Shown: positions 44,801-52,218 of the stretch, in pieces
Numbering within the stretch: position 1 is the first letter of the stretch
How the letters are laid out: each line of letters opens with the position of its first letter
DNA from: an uncultured Eubacteriales bacterium
GTDB taxonomy: Bacteria; Bacillota; Clostridia; Oscillospirales; CAG-272
DNA: 64,000 nt
Assembly (NCBI GenBank): GCA_934432725.1
Contig: CAKRZE010000013.1
Location: forward strand, 1-64,000
Direction: 5' to 3'
Made by a program: the position numbers and the translations under genes
Notes under the pieces: generated by a model
Seen by the model: only the letters and a program-made list of their open reading frames with translations
Told to the model about the DNA's origin: nothing
Database searches by the model: none

Positions 44801-45357
44801 TATATGGTATTCAGACATTTCGTGAACTTACGAGTGAGGATATAAGGTTGATCAATTGCCACGGATATGCGATGATGCGGAATGATGCCCCGAGAGGATG
44901 GGAATCTTCGTTTGTTTCGTATTGCGAATCTATTCCCCAAAACGGGATTATCGGATCGAACGATTATCCGGGAGTTATAAGACTAACGGCAGCTGCGTAT
45001 GCGAAAATCGATTTTGAAAATTGGCTGACCGCCAATGGATATACGTGGACGTATGAGTCTTCGTTTTCCGGGAACGGGGAGAGCAATCCGTTAGAACCGA
45101 ACCAATATCGTGTTGTGTTGAGAACGGGTATTCATAACGTGCAGAATGACAGCGGTGTGTTCGTGAAAGATTATGATTTTCATTTTTGGTATCAAACATA
45201 CGATGGAAGATGGGCAAACAAGCACGGATTTACCGCACCTGAGCTGCTTCCGTTCGGAACAACGCCGTTTTCAACAGGCAGCAGCGGATGGAATTTGGGG
45301 TCTTATCCTGACTTTTACGACAGCCCCATTTATTGCTATATTATTACCGTCAGTTAG
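41872..45357 (+). CDS. Large secreted multi-domain protein with peptidase-like tip
   Basis: 1161 residues. Signal peptide (cleavage near VSA-VSG, about 30). The N-terminal region is like those ahead of wall-associated/RHS-type proteins (VKYSPTLSGVKEDI..., ending YPVTIDPT). Next come a DNRLRE domain (about 320-495), an Ig-like Big domain (495-575), a ricin-type lectin (575-720), a second Big domain (725-825) and a second lectin (825-970). The tip (971-1161) has Cys996 in LINCHGYAM and His1104 in YDFHFWYQTYDGRWANKHG, which fits a papain-like cysteine peptidase fold. ATG 41872 follows GAAAGG. The lectin segment just before the tip (44609-44784) is repeated twice downstream before other sequences, so this gene looks like the expressed copy of a tip-switching locus. 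Confidence 0.8.
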   Translation: MNLPKKLTAAVLSVVILMCALFSGTVSAVSGPEMRDSAGTAVKGATYTDRIISNERIAETGSYESMLEGCSILRYVEEDRFAASDPIYRLEELEDLNSYVFQNRDGSRTVYFMDEATKYTKNGRVVEKDISLISDREGYYTRSNNVSLSLSRDALSGVSLGRDDEEITLIPNGTNPDYATVRNDDDTVTYKNIYGDGIDVKYSPTLSGVKEDIILASYTGMHSFSFTLETKGKQVFCDGGRYYVAESADAVLKFDLGDIVAFDATGMPCKGSLAVEELQGGERYLVTVSVPEEFLAAESTVYPVTIDPTLQVSDNTSSGSILDCPVFSGYPNNNHGNYIYLSAGYVDSSFLVGRIQVKLPGLYNSQIYSSLNAGDITSVTFHCYDDSGNTAAYLNLYPNTSNASWTESNLTWNNKSTYTTSVNYGASVGPACWTTFNITNLVKAWKNGTYTAAAGFTLKNNNESSAAYRKAIFSSEYSGTTYRPYVSMTYNPGLSLNTDTLFLSPGSTYTLVATTRPSGQTVSWETTNTSNVTVTQSGVVKGVRGGGTATVIATYIDSSGTRHTAKCAVFVTYPEGVYKIKNVKTNYVLDVQNNGVNGSPSVLQFTSGSGVTFLNQMWKVKYLSEGWYSVRPMHNLVMGLSAAESSYALASSIGFTDTSASIADRAEWRITCQSSGNQIKLLNRGSQQYLTLTDDTVSSDNRVVTAADNSALRTRWLFEAVESVPQGVRIYETSSAGVFSQTAASRRYASPGTTRGHAWLRLKVVAFSAAVNTYSSQQWTSSNTSVATVNSSGSVTAVSPGSTTITGVFSVNGTNYQLSFPLTVTELEDGIYFLQNKFSDLYADIPDASMTEGAQLHQWTFHGAKQQRWKFTLKYDGYYTIRSVNSGSVSYYMGVQGDSTSYDVAVVLRSTDLSDGTKWTVSKTSSGAYKLSAKSGGTGKALAVATLNAGQKGGLLQQRYYVNDDNYKDEWIAQPLIYGIQTFRELTSEDIRLINCHGYAMMRNDAPRGWESSFVSYCESIPQNGIIGSNDYPGVIRLTAAAYAKIDFENWLTANGYTWTYESSFSGNGESNPLEPNQYRVVLRTGIHNVQNDSGVFVKDYDFHFWYQTYDGRWANKHGFTAPELLPFGTTPFSTGSSGWNLGSYPDFYDSPIYCYIITVS
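44609..44784 (+). repeat. Lectin-segment repeat, copy 1 (expressed gene)
   Basis: 176 bp coding for LSDGTKWTVSKT... to ...NDDNYKDEW, the end of the second lectin domain. Copies at 46266-46441 (four differences) and 49203-49342 (first 140 bp) precede other coding sequences. It is long and similar enough to serve homologous recombination. Confidence 0.9.
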
Positions 45358-45368
45358 GAGGGGACAGT

Positions 45369-46172
45369 ATGAAGAAACGGCTGTTGATCATAGTGGGCGT
45401 TTGTTTGCTGGTGGCGATTCTTGCTGGGGGGATTACTATATATAATATTATGAAGCCGGAGAAGGTTCCCTCAAGGTGCGCTGAAATTATCAATTCTTTT
45501 GCCGGGAAAGAGTCGGTCAGACTTGAAGATTTGACGGAATATAGCGGCAGGGACTTTGTTACATTTCATGTTGACAGAGGTGAGTTTCTTCCATCGGGGC
45601 GCGGTGCACCCCTGCTGTCTTATCAGGATGACGATATGCCGATAGAACGGTTGGAACGCATAGATAAGAATACCGTTTGCGTCGTGTATAAACTGTATTA
45701 TTATGCGGATGTGGAAGGTGATATAAAAAAAACTGCCTATGTATGCGTACTGTTTAAACGGGAGGAATGGATAAGCGAGGATAAAAAGCAGACTGGTGAA
45801 CATTGGTTTAAAACCGGAGAATACTATTGTTTTCATCAGCATGTGCTTTCTTCCGATGCATACAAGGACATTCAGGCGGGGGATTCACTTCAGCGTGTTG
45901 TCGATATTGATGACAGTTTGCTGATCGACTGGGACCCGCAAAATTATTTCCTTATAACATATCAGCTTTTGTCGGACGGAATCATGGCATGGTATTTTAA
46001 TGCAGGATTGCCTGAAGATGCCCCCTTTGAAGTGTCGGAGTACAAACTGATCGAAAAAACTTTCTATCGCTTCGGAACGGACTGGACAACGTTAAAGAAG
46101 CATTTTCCGTATGGTTCTGTATCTGACGCGAAAACACTTCGGGCAATTGGAAGGCTGATTGAAAAAGGATAA
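45369..46172 (+). CDS. Membrane-anchored partner protein (candidate immunity), copy 1
   Basis: 267 residues. One N-terminal membrane anchor (LLIIVGVCLLVAILAGGITIY, about 5-25), then an external domain with no recognisable family. It starts 11 bp after the effector stop, with TAGGAGGGG before ATG 45369, so it is co-expressed with the active tip. A partner gene directly behind each tip suggests an inhibitor or immunity protein facing the outside, where the secreted peptidase acts. A near copy lies at 48303-49109; it differs mainly at residues 58-80. Confidence 0.7.
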   Translation: MKKRLLIIVGVCLLVAILAGGITIYNIMKPEKVPSRCAEIINSFAGKESVRLEDLTEYSGRDFVTFHVDRGEFLPSGRGAPLLSYQDDDMPIERLERIDKNTVCVVYKLYYYADVEGDIKKTAYVCVLFKREEWISEDKKQTGEHWFKTGEYYCFHQHVLSSDAYKDIQAGDSLQRVVDIDDSLLIDWDPQNYFLITYQLLSDGIMAWYFNAGLPEDAPFEVSEYKLIEKTFYRFGTDWTTLKKHFPYGSVSDAKTLRAIGRLIEKG

Positions 46173-46202
46173 TTTTGCGGCTGTTAAGAGATGTACAGGA
46201 TA

Positions 46203-46241
46203 CTCTTCCGGTGGCAGGCATGAATACCTGTCACCGGAGAG
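46203..46241 (+). promoter_or_regulatory. Junction hairpin 1
   Basis: Stem CTCT-CCGGTG-CAGG paired with CCTGTCACCGGAGAG (one bulge, one G-U), between the partner gene and the next lectin segment. No T run, so it is an imperfect terminator or a recombination landmark. A second copy lies in the 1.3-kb repeat (about 49140-49178), and analogous hairpins occur at 51112 and 52071. Confidence 0.6.
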
Positions 46242-46265
46242 CCTCCGCATGGACAGGCTCACTTT

Positions 46266-47140
46266 TGTCTGACGGCACAAAGTGGACGGTCAGCAAAACG
46301 TCAAGCGGGGCGTATAAGCTTTCTGCGAAGTCGGGCGGAACGGGCAAGGCGCTTGCCGTGGCAACACTCAATGCCGGTCAAAAAGGCGGGCTTTTGCAGC
46401 AAAGGTATTATGTCAATGATGACAACTATAAGGATGAGTGGAATCTGAAGCGATTGTCGCTTACATATGTTAATTATTTTGATTCTACATTGGTCGGGGA
46501 TACAAAAAGACTTGGTTATGTGACGGAAGCAAATGACTTTTTGCGAATCGTATTGTCCAGACTGTGTGATGTTTCGGTGACGGGTAAGGCTCCGGAAAGA
46601 TATGAAGGTATAGCGGATGGTTGTCTCCCGTCTACGCTGCCATGCACTTGCTATAATGATTGTGAGAAGCATCATAAAAATATAGGTAAAATATCGGACC
46701 AGCTGTATAATGCCGGAGTGGCTCCAAAATATCGGTATGTGCTGTGGACCAACAGAATTAGTACGGCATATTGTGCCAAAAGAAATGGAGTACATACCCC
46801 TATGACCGGCGTGCTTGCTGTTACAGTTAATTATAGACCCGTTATACATTTTCTGACTCTTAACAATGCGCGTGATGATGATCTGAAGGCGTTTATGGCG
46901 ATTACGCTTTTGCATGAAACTGCGCATACATTTTCTATGCCTGAAGTTTACAATGTGCCCGGTCACGATGTGGCGAATGGCTTTGTATGTGTATTTGTAT
47001 GTGTAATGGAGGTATTTGAACAGGAATATGCGTTGGATTTTTATCAAAAAATCCTGAACGGTACTGCGGAACCTTTTTGTGCATCGTGTAAAACACAATT
47101 TGTGTCGAGGGTATTGAATTATATTGCAAGTGCAGAGTAG
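46266..47140 (+). pseudogene. Silent cassette: lectin segment plus metallopeptidase tip
   Basis: An open frame without promoter, signal peptide or ribosome site. It opens with the lectin-segment repeat (46266-46441), then diverges after DEW into a 233-residue tip. The tip has HETAHTFSMPEVYN...GHD, a zinc metallopeptidase motif (HExxH plus a third ligand downstream), and six or more cysteines. If recombination at the lectin segment joined it to the gene at 41872, it would give an intact effector with a metallopeptidase instead of a cysteine peptidase. It is not broken, only truncated at the 5' side, so 'silent cassette' fits better than decayed gene. Confidence 0.75.
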
Positions 47141-47149
47141 GAGGAAAAT

Positions 47150-48004
47150 ATGAAAAAAATATGCGGTATAGTGGGAGTAATTCTTTCTGCGCTTCTGCTG
47201 ACAGGAGGTGGGAATGCGGGGGCAAGAGGATATGTTAAGGTTGTTGGGGATTCCTGGTATCTTGTAGTGCCTGAGTATATTCCTAAAGCAAAAGATGGGA
47301 TGGAGGGATGTTGTTTATTTGTTCCCGAACTCAGATTTGATTCTTTGGAGGAATTTGTCGATACGGTTAAAAATCAGGATTTCAGTGAGGATCAGCTTTC
47401 CGCTGCAAAGTATCTCTTTGGACCGGAGGAGCAAAATGGATTTCGGATATGCAACATGGACAAGATATATGCGCCGAGACTTCCGTCCGGTATGAAAATC
47501 AACTGGGTGATTTGGGAAGGTCAGAATTATTCATTTTATTTTTCATCGGAGAATACTCGTACTACGGGTGTAATTTCTGTTCTGAACGATGATGATATTC
47601 AGGCTGACAAAATGTTTTCGTATCAATACAGACTGAAAGGCTTTGGCGCAGAGGTACTGGAGGAAATATATGATGACGGGGAAAGAACAGAAGTGATTTT
47701 TTCAAATGAATCCGGGAAATACAAATGGACTACATATGCTGTTGAAAGACGGATGACAGACTTTGACGGCAGAACCGTTACGGCTCAATGTCGCATTGCG
47801 GCACGTTATTGTTTGCAGCCTTACGGCAAATACATAGGGTTTGGGAAGACAGGTCTGAGGGGGGTGGAAATGTATGTGGAAAGCGATGTGCTGAATTATT
47901 ATATCTGCATAGATAATTTTCCGCCTGAGATGACTGATGAATGGCTTTCGGAATTTGGATTGGAAGCGTATCGCAAGAATTGCGGAACAAACGCTCCTGT
48001 GTAA
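47150..48004 (+). CDS. Exported partner protein of the metallopeptidase cassette
   Basis: 284 residues with a signal peptide (MKKICGIVGVILSALLLTGGGNAGA) and a domain of unknown family. It is unrelated in sequence to the partner at 45369. It starts 9 bp after the metallopeptidase tip with GTAGGAGG before ATG 47150, mirroring the tip-partner order of the expressed pair. By position it is a candidate immunity or inhibitor protein for the metallopeptidase. Confidence 0.65.
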   Translation: MKKICGIVGVILSALLLTGGGNAGARGYVKVVGDSWYLVVPEYIPKAKDGMEGCCLFVPELRFDSLEEFVDTVKNQDFSEDQLSAAKYLFGPEEQNGFRICNMDKIYAPRLPSGMKINWVIWEGQNYSFYFSSENTRTTGVISVLNDDDIQADKMFSYQYRLKGFGAEVLEEIYDDGERTEVIFSNESGKYKWTTYAVERRMTDFDGRTVTAQCRIAARYCLQPYGKYIGFGKTGLRGVEMYVESDVLNYYICIDNFPPEMTDEWLSEFGLEAYRKNCGTNAPV

Positions 48005-48015
48005 ATGTCCGGTAT

Positions 48016-48291
48016 AGCAATCCGTTAGAACCGAACCAATATCGTGTTGTGTTGAGAACGGGTATTCATAACGTGCAGAATGACAACGGTGTGTTCGTGA
48101 AAGATTATGATTTTCATTTTTGGTATCAAACATACGATGGAAGATGGGCAAACAAGCACGGATTTACCGCACCTGAGCTGCTTCCGTTCGGAACAACGCC
48201 GTTTTCAACAGGCAGCAGCGGATGGAATTTGGGGTCTTATCCTGACTTTTACGACAGCCCCATTTATTGCTATATTATTACCGTCAGTTAG
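48016..48291 (+). pseudogene. Remnant of the cysteine-peptidase tip
   Basis: The last 91 residues of the tip of the gene at 41872 (from SNPLEPNQYRV to IITVS) with one amino acid change. The frame starts abruptly at the 1.3-kb repeat edge. The His-containing half (YDFHFWYQTYDGRW) is kept; the Cys half is missing, so it cannot be active alone. Confidence 0.9.
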
Positions 48292-48302
48292 GAGGGGACA
48301 GT

Positions 48303-49109
48303 ATGAAGAAACGGCTGTTGATCATAGTGGGCGTTTGTTTGCTGGTGGCGATTCTTGCTGGAGGGATTACTATATATAATATTATGAAACCGGAGAAGGT
48401 TCCCTCAAGGTGCGCTGAAATTATCAATTCTTTTGCCGGGAAAGAGCCGGTCAGACTTGAAGATTTGACGGAATATAGCGGCAGCGATTTTGTTTTTTTT
48501 CATCATGGCAGGGGGGTGCGTCCCCCCCTGTCGGGTTTCTGCTACCCCCTGCTGTTTCAACAGGATGAGGATATGCCGATAGAACGGTTGGAACGCATAG
48601 ATAAGAATACTGTTTGCGTCGTGTATAAACTGTATTATTATGCGGATGTGGAAGGTGATATAAAAAAGACTGCCTATGTATGCGTACTGTTTAAACGGGA
48701 GGAATGGATAAGCGAGGATAAAAAGCGGACCGGTGAACAATGGCTTAAAACCGGAGAATACTATTGTTTTCATCAGCATGTGCTTTCTTCCGATGCATAC
48801 AAGGACATTCAGGCGGGGGATTCACTTCAGCGTGTTGTCGATATTGATGACAGTTTGCTGATCGACTGGGACCCGCAAAATTATTTCCTTATAACATATC
48901 AGCTTTTGTCGGACGGAATCATGGCATGGTATTTTAATGCAGGATTGCCTGAAGATGCCCCCTTTGAAGTGTCGGAGTACAAACTGATCGAAAAAACTTT
49001 CTATCGCTTCGGAACGGACTGGACAACGTTAAAGAAGCATTTTCCGTATGGTTCTGTATCTGACGCGAAAACACTTCGGGCAATTGGAAGGCTGATTGAA
49101 AAAGGATAA
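48303..49109 (+). CDS. Membrane-anchored partner protein, copy 2
   Basis: 268 residues, nearly the same as the protein at 45369 including its N-terminal anchor. The difference is concentrated in one stretch: HVDRGEFLPSGRGAPLLSYQDD becomes HHGRGVRPPLSGFCY...QDE, with base runs (GGGGGG, CCCCCCC) in this copy. It keeps TAGGAGGGG and an intact frame but follows only a fragment of its matching tip. If partners are immunity proteins, such a copy would protect against related tips. Confidence 0.7.
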   Translation: MKKRLLIIVGVCLLVAILAGGITIYNIMKPEKVPSRCAEIINSFAGKEPVRLEDLTEYSGSDFVFFHHGRGVRPPLSGFCYPLLFQQDEDMPIERLERIDKNTVCVVYKLYYYADVEGDIKKTAYVCVLFKREEWISEDKKRTGEQWLKTGEYYCFHQHVLSSDAYKDIQAGDSLQRVVDIDDSLLIDWDPQNYFLITYQLLSDGIMAWYFNAGLPEDAPFEVSEYKLIEKTFYRFGTDWTTLKKHFPYGSVSDAKTLRAIGRLIEKG

Positions 49110-49202
49110 TTTTGCGGCTGTTAAGAGATGTACAGGATACTCTTCCGGTGGCAGGCATGAATACCTGTCACCGGAGAGCCTCCGCATGGACAGGCTCACT
49201 TT

Positions 49203-49342
49203 TGTCTGACGGCACAAAGTGGACGGTCAGCAAAACGTCAAGCGGGGCATATAAGCTTTCTGCGAAGTCGGGCGGAACGGGCAAGGCGCTTGCTGTGGCA
49301 ACGCTCAATGCCGGTCAAAAAGGCGGGCTTTTGCAGCAAAGG
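49203..49342 (+). repeat. Lectin-segment repeat, copy 3
   Basis: The first 140 bp of the segment seen at 44609, at the right edge of the 1.3-kb repeat. It is not followed by a tip; the sequence passes in frame into a lipoprotein gene. A tip may have been lost here. Confidence 0.85.
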
Positions 49343-49354
49343 AGGAAATTTGAT

Positions 49355-50185
49355 ATGCGAGTATTGAAAAAGAGTGAATTCAGGATTTTTTCTGCAATTC
49401 TGTCGGGAATCTGTATGCTTGTCTTTGCGTTGTCTTGCTCCGGGTGTGCTGCCACAGCCTATGCGTGTGATATTGTGGAGCAGACAGAGGTTGATGTGGA
49501 TACCCCGTCCGATTACGTTGCGAGAGGCAAACATGAAATCGGAATAGCCGCAAAGGAATATAATATTTCTTATATAAACAGCAAAAAAGATTTTTTCAGA
49601 GACGATGTTTGTGACGTGTTTGAAGTATTAGAAGATGACTCTTCAGACACGAATCGGGGAGGGACTGTCACTCTGAATTCGAAGACCGGCGAAGTGATCG
49701 GCTTTAGAGGAATAACGCCTTTTCAAAGAATTACGGGATTTTCTTCTTTGACCAAAGAACAAATGAGGGCTGAGGTCGAAGCTGTTATGGGAGATTTTGT
49801 GGACTTCTCCCGGTATAATTCATTTGATGCCGAGGATTTTGAGGGGCAATTCATTGAGGAAACACTTCTGAGATGGAGCGTTGTTCGGGAAATTGAATAC
49901 GACATCAGTGTTACGGTACATATCACAAATGACGGCGAAATTTATCAATTCAGCATGAATGACAACTGCCCCGATAATCTTAAGAAGCTCTCCTTGACAG
50001 AAAGCGAAAGAAACCGTATTCTTTTGTCTGCATTACAGAAGAAAACGGATTCTCAAATCACTGAGATCAAAGTGGAAAGTGAAATGCTGACAGCTTGCAA
50101 CGGAAAGGCGGCTGTGATTTACGATGTTGTTGTGACAGAGGAAGGCGGATTTGTCTGGAAACTGCTTCTGTCGATTACGCAGTAA
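49355..50185 (+). CDS. Lipoprotein of the cassette region (candidate orphan immunity)
   Basis: 276 residues. Signal peptide with a lipobox near Cys27-Cys30 (ALSCSGC) and an external domain of unknown family with VTLNSKTGEVIGF and a later DVVVTEEGGFVWKL, somewhat like PepSY-type folds but not enough to assign. AAAGGAGG precedes ATG 49355; half of this site comes from the repeat. No tip lies directly before it, so it looks like an orphan partner gene. Confidence 0.65.
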   Translation: MRVLKKSEFRIFSAILSGICMLVFALSCSGCAATAYACDIVEQTEVDVDTPSDYVARGKHEIGIAAKEYNISYINSKKDFFRDDVCDVFEVLEDDSSDTNRGGTVTLNSKTGEVIGFRGITPFQRITGFSSLTKEQMRAEVEAVMGDFVDFSRYNSFDAEDFEGQFIEETLLRWSVVREIEYDISVTVHITNDGEIYQFSMNDNCPDNLKKLSLTESERNRILLSALQKKTDSQITEIKVESEMLTACNGKAAVIYDVVVTEEGGFVWKLLLSITQ

Positions 50186-50264
50186 AAAAAGTCCGATCAC
50201 TATAATCTCCCTAAGAATCATTTGCGTTCCAATTATCAAACAGAATGGAATGAGGAGTGACAGT

Positions 50265-51095
50265 ATGAAACGGTGCGTTTTTCTGATGCTGGCGGTTCTG
50301 GTCTTTCTTGGGGTTGTTTCTTGCAAGCAAGAAAATGTCAATCCTAATACAATTTGTGTAGGTCCACCAACGTCAATGTACACTTCCTTTGATTTTGATT
50401 CCTATGACAAATTGCAGGAGTTGACAGATGAAAATTCTGATGCGTATAAGGAATTGGTGTCAAAGATACCTTATCAGAGACCGAAATGTCCCCTGTTTTT
50501 ACCGACACTTACCGGTTGGGCGGACGGGACTGTTAAGTTAGCCATGCCGCAGTTAAATATGGAGAATATAGATTCCGGTCACGGCTGGTTTGATATATGG
50601 GATCTTTCGGCAAAGGAAGCATTTGACCTTCCGTCGATTAACTATAATTATGATGTGGATGGCGCCATTCTGCGAATTAAATTTTCAGATCCCTCGGTGC
50701 TCCAAAACCCGGAGGTGAGTAATGCAAAATCCTATTTGGAAGTGTGCTCAGCCATTGATTCTAAGAGCTACACACCGGATGATTTCAAGAGCAAATACTA
50801 TTCAGAGGCATATGAGCAGAATGTGGTTTTAGCGGACGGAACGTGTGTCCGCGCATTGATTCGGGAGGCGGCACCCCAATATGATGGCGAGAAGCCGGAG
50901 CAAAGGGTATCGCTGTATTATGATGGAATGCTGATAGATGCTGTCTGCTGGTCTAAGACACTTTCTACGGATGATTTTTGGAGTAGATTCGGCATTACCT
51001 ATATCAAAGCCAAAGCGGATTCTGATGCTGACGGAACAAACTCTTCTGCGCAAACGTCCGGTATGACAGAAGAATCTGAATCAGGCGCTGAATAA
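50265..51095 (+). CDS. Lipoprotein of the cassette region
   Basis: 276 residues with signal peptide and lipobox LGVVSC (about Cys20), external domain of unknown family, and a Ser/Thr/Glu-rich tail (SSAQTSGMTEESESGAE). TGAGGAG precedes ATG 50265. A decayed copy of the DNA coding for the tail is found at 51994-52060, so this gene was once duplicated too. Exported, orphan, and a candidate immunity protein by position. Confidence 0.65.
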   Translation: MKRCVFLMLAVLVFLGVVSCKQENVNPNTICVGPPTSMYTSFDFDSYDKLQELTDENSDAYKELVSKIPYQRPKCPLFLPTLTGWADGTVKLAMPQLNMENIDSGHGWFDIWDLSAKEAFDLPSINYNYDVDGAILRIKFSDPSVLQNPEVSNAKSYLEVCSAIDSKSYTPDDFKSKYYSEAYEQNVVLADGTCVRALIREAAPQYDGEKPEQRVSLYYDGMLIDAVCWSKTLSTDDFWSRFGITYIKAKADSDADGTNSSAQTSGMTEESESGAE

Positions 51096-51111
51096 TCTGC
51101 CTTGAATCATT

Positions 51112-51143
51112 CCAGGCGGACGGTGTTTTCGCCGTTCGCCTGG
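51112..51143 (+). promoter_or_regulatory. Junction hairpin 2
   Basis: CCAGGCGGACGG/CCGTTCGCCTGG stem with an 8-nt loop, followed by a degraded copy of the sequence that precedes the lectin segment (GTGGACAGGCACAATTTTGGCTGACGGCA at 51153, compared with TGGACAGGCTCACTTTTGTC at 46251). It marks an old cassette boundary. Confidence 0.6.
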
Positions 51144-51228
51144 GATTTCCGTGTGGACAGGCACAATTTTGGCTGACGGCATGATGAATCGCATAATTTC
51201 ATTGTATCAACATATGAAACGGGGTGTA

Positions 51229-51901
51229 ATGATGAAACAGATGGCGGCGATATTCGCCGGGTTTGCAGGCTTGTTCCTATGTGTTTGCCTGATCGGATCA
51301 TGGAGGTGTGACGCTTCCCCGGAGCCGGAAGGGGGAGGCGGTACGGGCGGTCGATGCAGCCGTAATCGTTGACAGAAAATTTTCCATGTGGGCGGGTTCA
51401 TATAGTGAATATCAAAAGCTCATAGAGGAAAATGATCTCGATGAGAAAATGATCACCTATGATAAGGTGCGGTTTTTGGGGGGATTTGATTGCTTTGCGC
51501 TGCAGACGGTTCTTAAAAACGACTATTCTTTATTTTACATGGGTTTCAGCAACGGTTTTTCTCTGAATGTCTGCGGAAAGTCCTATGTACCTGTTTATGG
51601 TGAATATATTTATGATGATAGTGATGTGCCGGTACTGAAGGACGAAGAAATCTGCCCGTGGAATATGAGAAAAATGAGAAACACAAAGGACCGGGATCAC
51701 GGGAAATATCTGTACAAGGGTATACAGTACAATTATGTTTGCGGAAGGCTGAATTCGGTGAAGTGGGAAAATGAGGAATATTATTTTTCTTTTGGCTTAG
51801 ATCATGGGGCGAAGTATCCGGGCTGCGGATTTATGAATGTACTGATGAATCTGCATACTGCTCCTGATGCGATTGCATACTTCAATACTCGGGTGAAATA
51901 A
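51229..51901 (+). pseudogene. Exported protein with G-run frameshift
   Basis: Signal peptide in one frame (MKQMAAIFAGFAGLFLCVCLIGS, then ASPEPEG) and the mature domain in the next (EAVRAVDAAVIVDRKFSMW to YFNTRVK). Removing one G from the five-G run at 51331-51335 joins them into PEPEGEAVRAVD and a protein of about 224 residues. Cause could be real loss, slippage that switches expression, or a base-calling error. Partner-type protein by position; family unknown. Confidence 0.75.
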
Positions 51902-51993
51902 AGGCGAAAGCGGGGAAGAGCTTCCTAATTGAGGCACTTGGTGGAGTTTATTTTTTCATTATAATAAAAAATGTTCCGAAACCGGTAAAAAGC

Positions 51994-52103
51994 GGGAACA
52001 AATCCTCCGGTGCAAACGTCTGATATTACGGAAGAGCCTGAAGCGGTTCCAATCCTATATCCCCAACTCTCCCGGCAGACGGTGTTTTCACTGTTTTGCC
52101 GGG
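51994..52103 (+). pseudogene. Remnant of a lipoprotein tail with junction hairpin 3
   Basis: 51994-52060 resembles the last codons of the lipoprotein at 50265 (GTNPPVQTSDITEEPEA against GTNSSAQTSGMTEESES). A hairpin follows at 52071-52103 (CCCGGCAGACGGTG/CACTGTTTTGCCGGG), the same order as hairpin 2 after the intact lipoprotein. It marks the far end of the cassette region. Confidence 0.6.
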
Positions 52104-52129
52104 ATTACCCTTATCTGTGCAAAAGACGA

Positions 52130-52171
52130 AAAAACCGGCATGCGCGATTTTCGGTGCGTATGCCGGTTTTG
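52130..52171. terminator. Bidirectional terminator
   Basis: Stem AAAACCGGCATGCGC paired with GTGCGTATGCCGGTTTT, T runs on both strands. It ends the cassette region on the plus strand and the GNAT gene on the minus strand. Confidence 0.85.
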
Positions 52172-52218
52172 TATCTGAGACTGCTGTGCGGAGAAGGGAA
52201 TGCTTCCGGATGGATTTG

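Larger units (their letters stand above)
45082..46405 (+). repeat. 1.3-kb direct repeat, copy 1
   Basis: Runs from within the peptidase tip (AGCAATCCGTTAG) through the partner gene, the junction hairpin and the lectin segment to TTGCAGCAAAGG. Copy 2 is 48016-49342. They are nearly identical except for one roughly 100-bp block inside the partner gene. Confidence 0.9.
48016..49342 (+). repeat. 1.3-kb direct repeat, copy 2
   Basis: Counterpart of 45082-46405. It ends at TTGCAGCAAAGG, where a new lipoprotein gene starts 12 bp later, so the repeat edge supplies part of that gene's AAAGGAGG ribosome site. Confidence 0.9.

Noticed and set aside
46175..46265. Independent start for the metallopeptidase cassette
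   Set aside because: The frame extends upstream of the lectin segment, but the possible ATG or TTG codons there lack a ribosome site and give no signal peptide.
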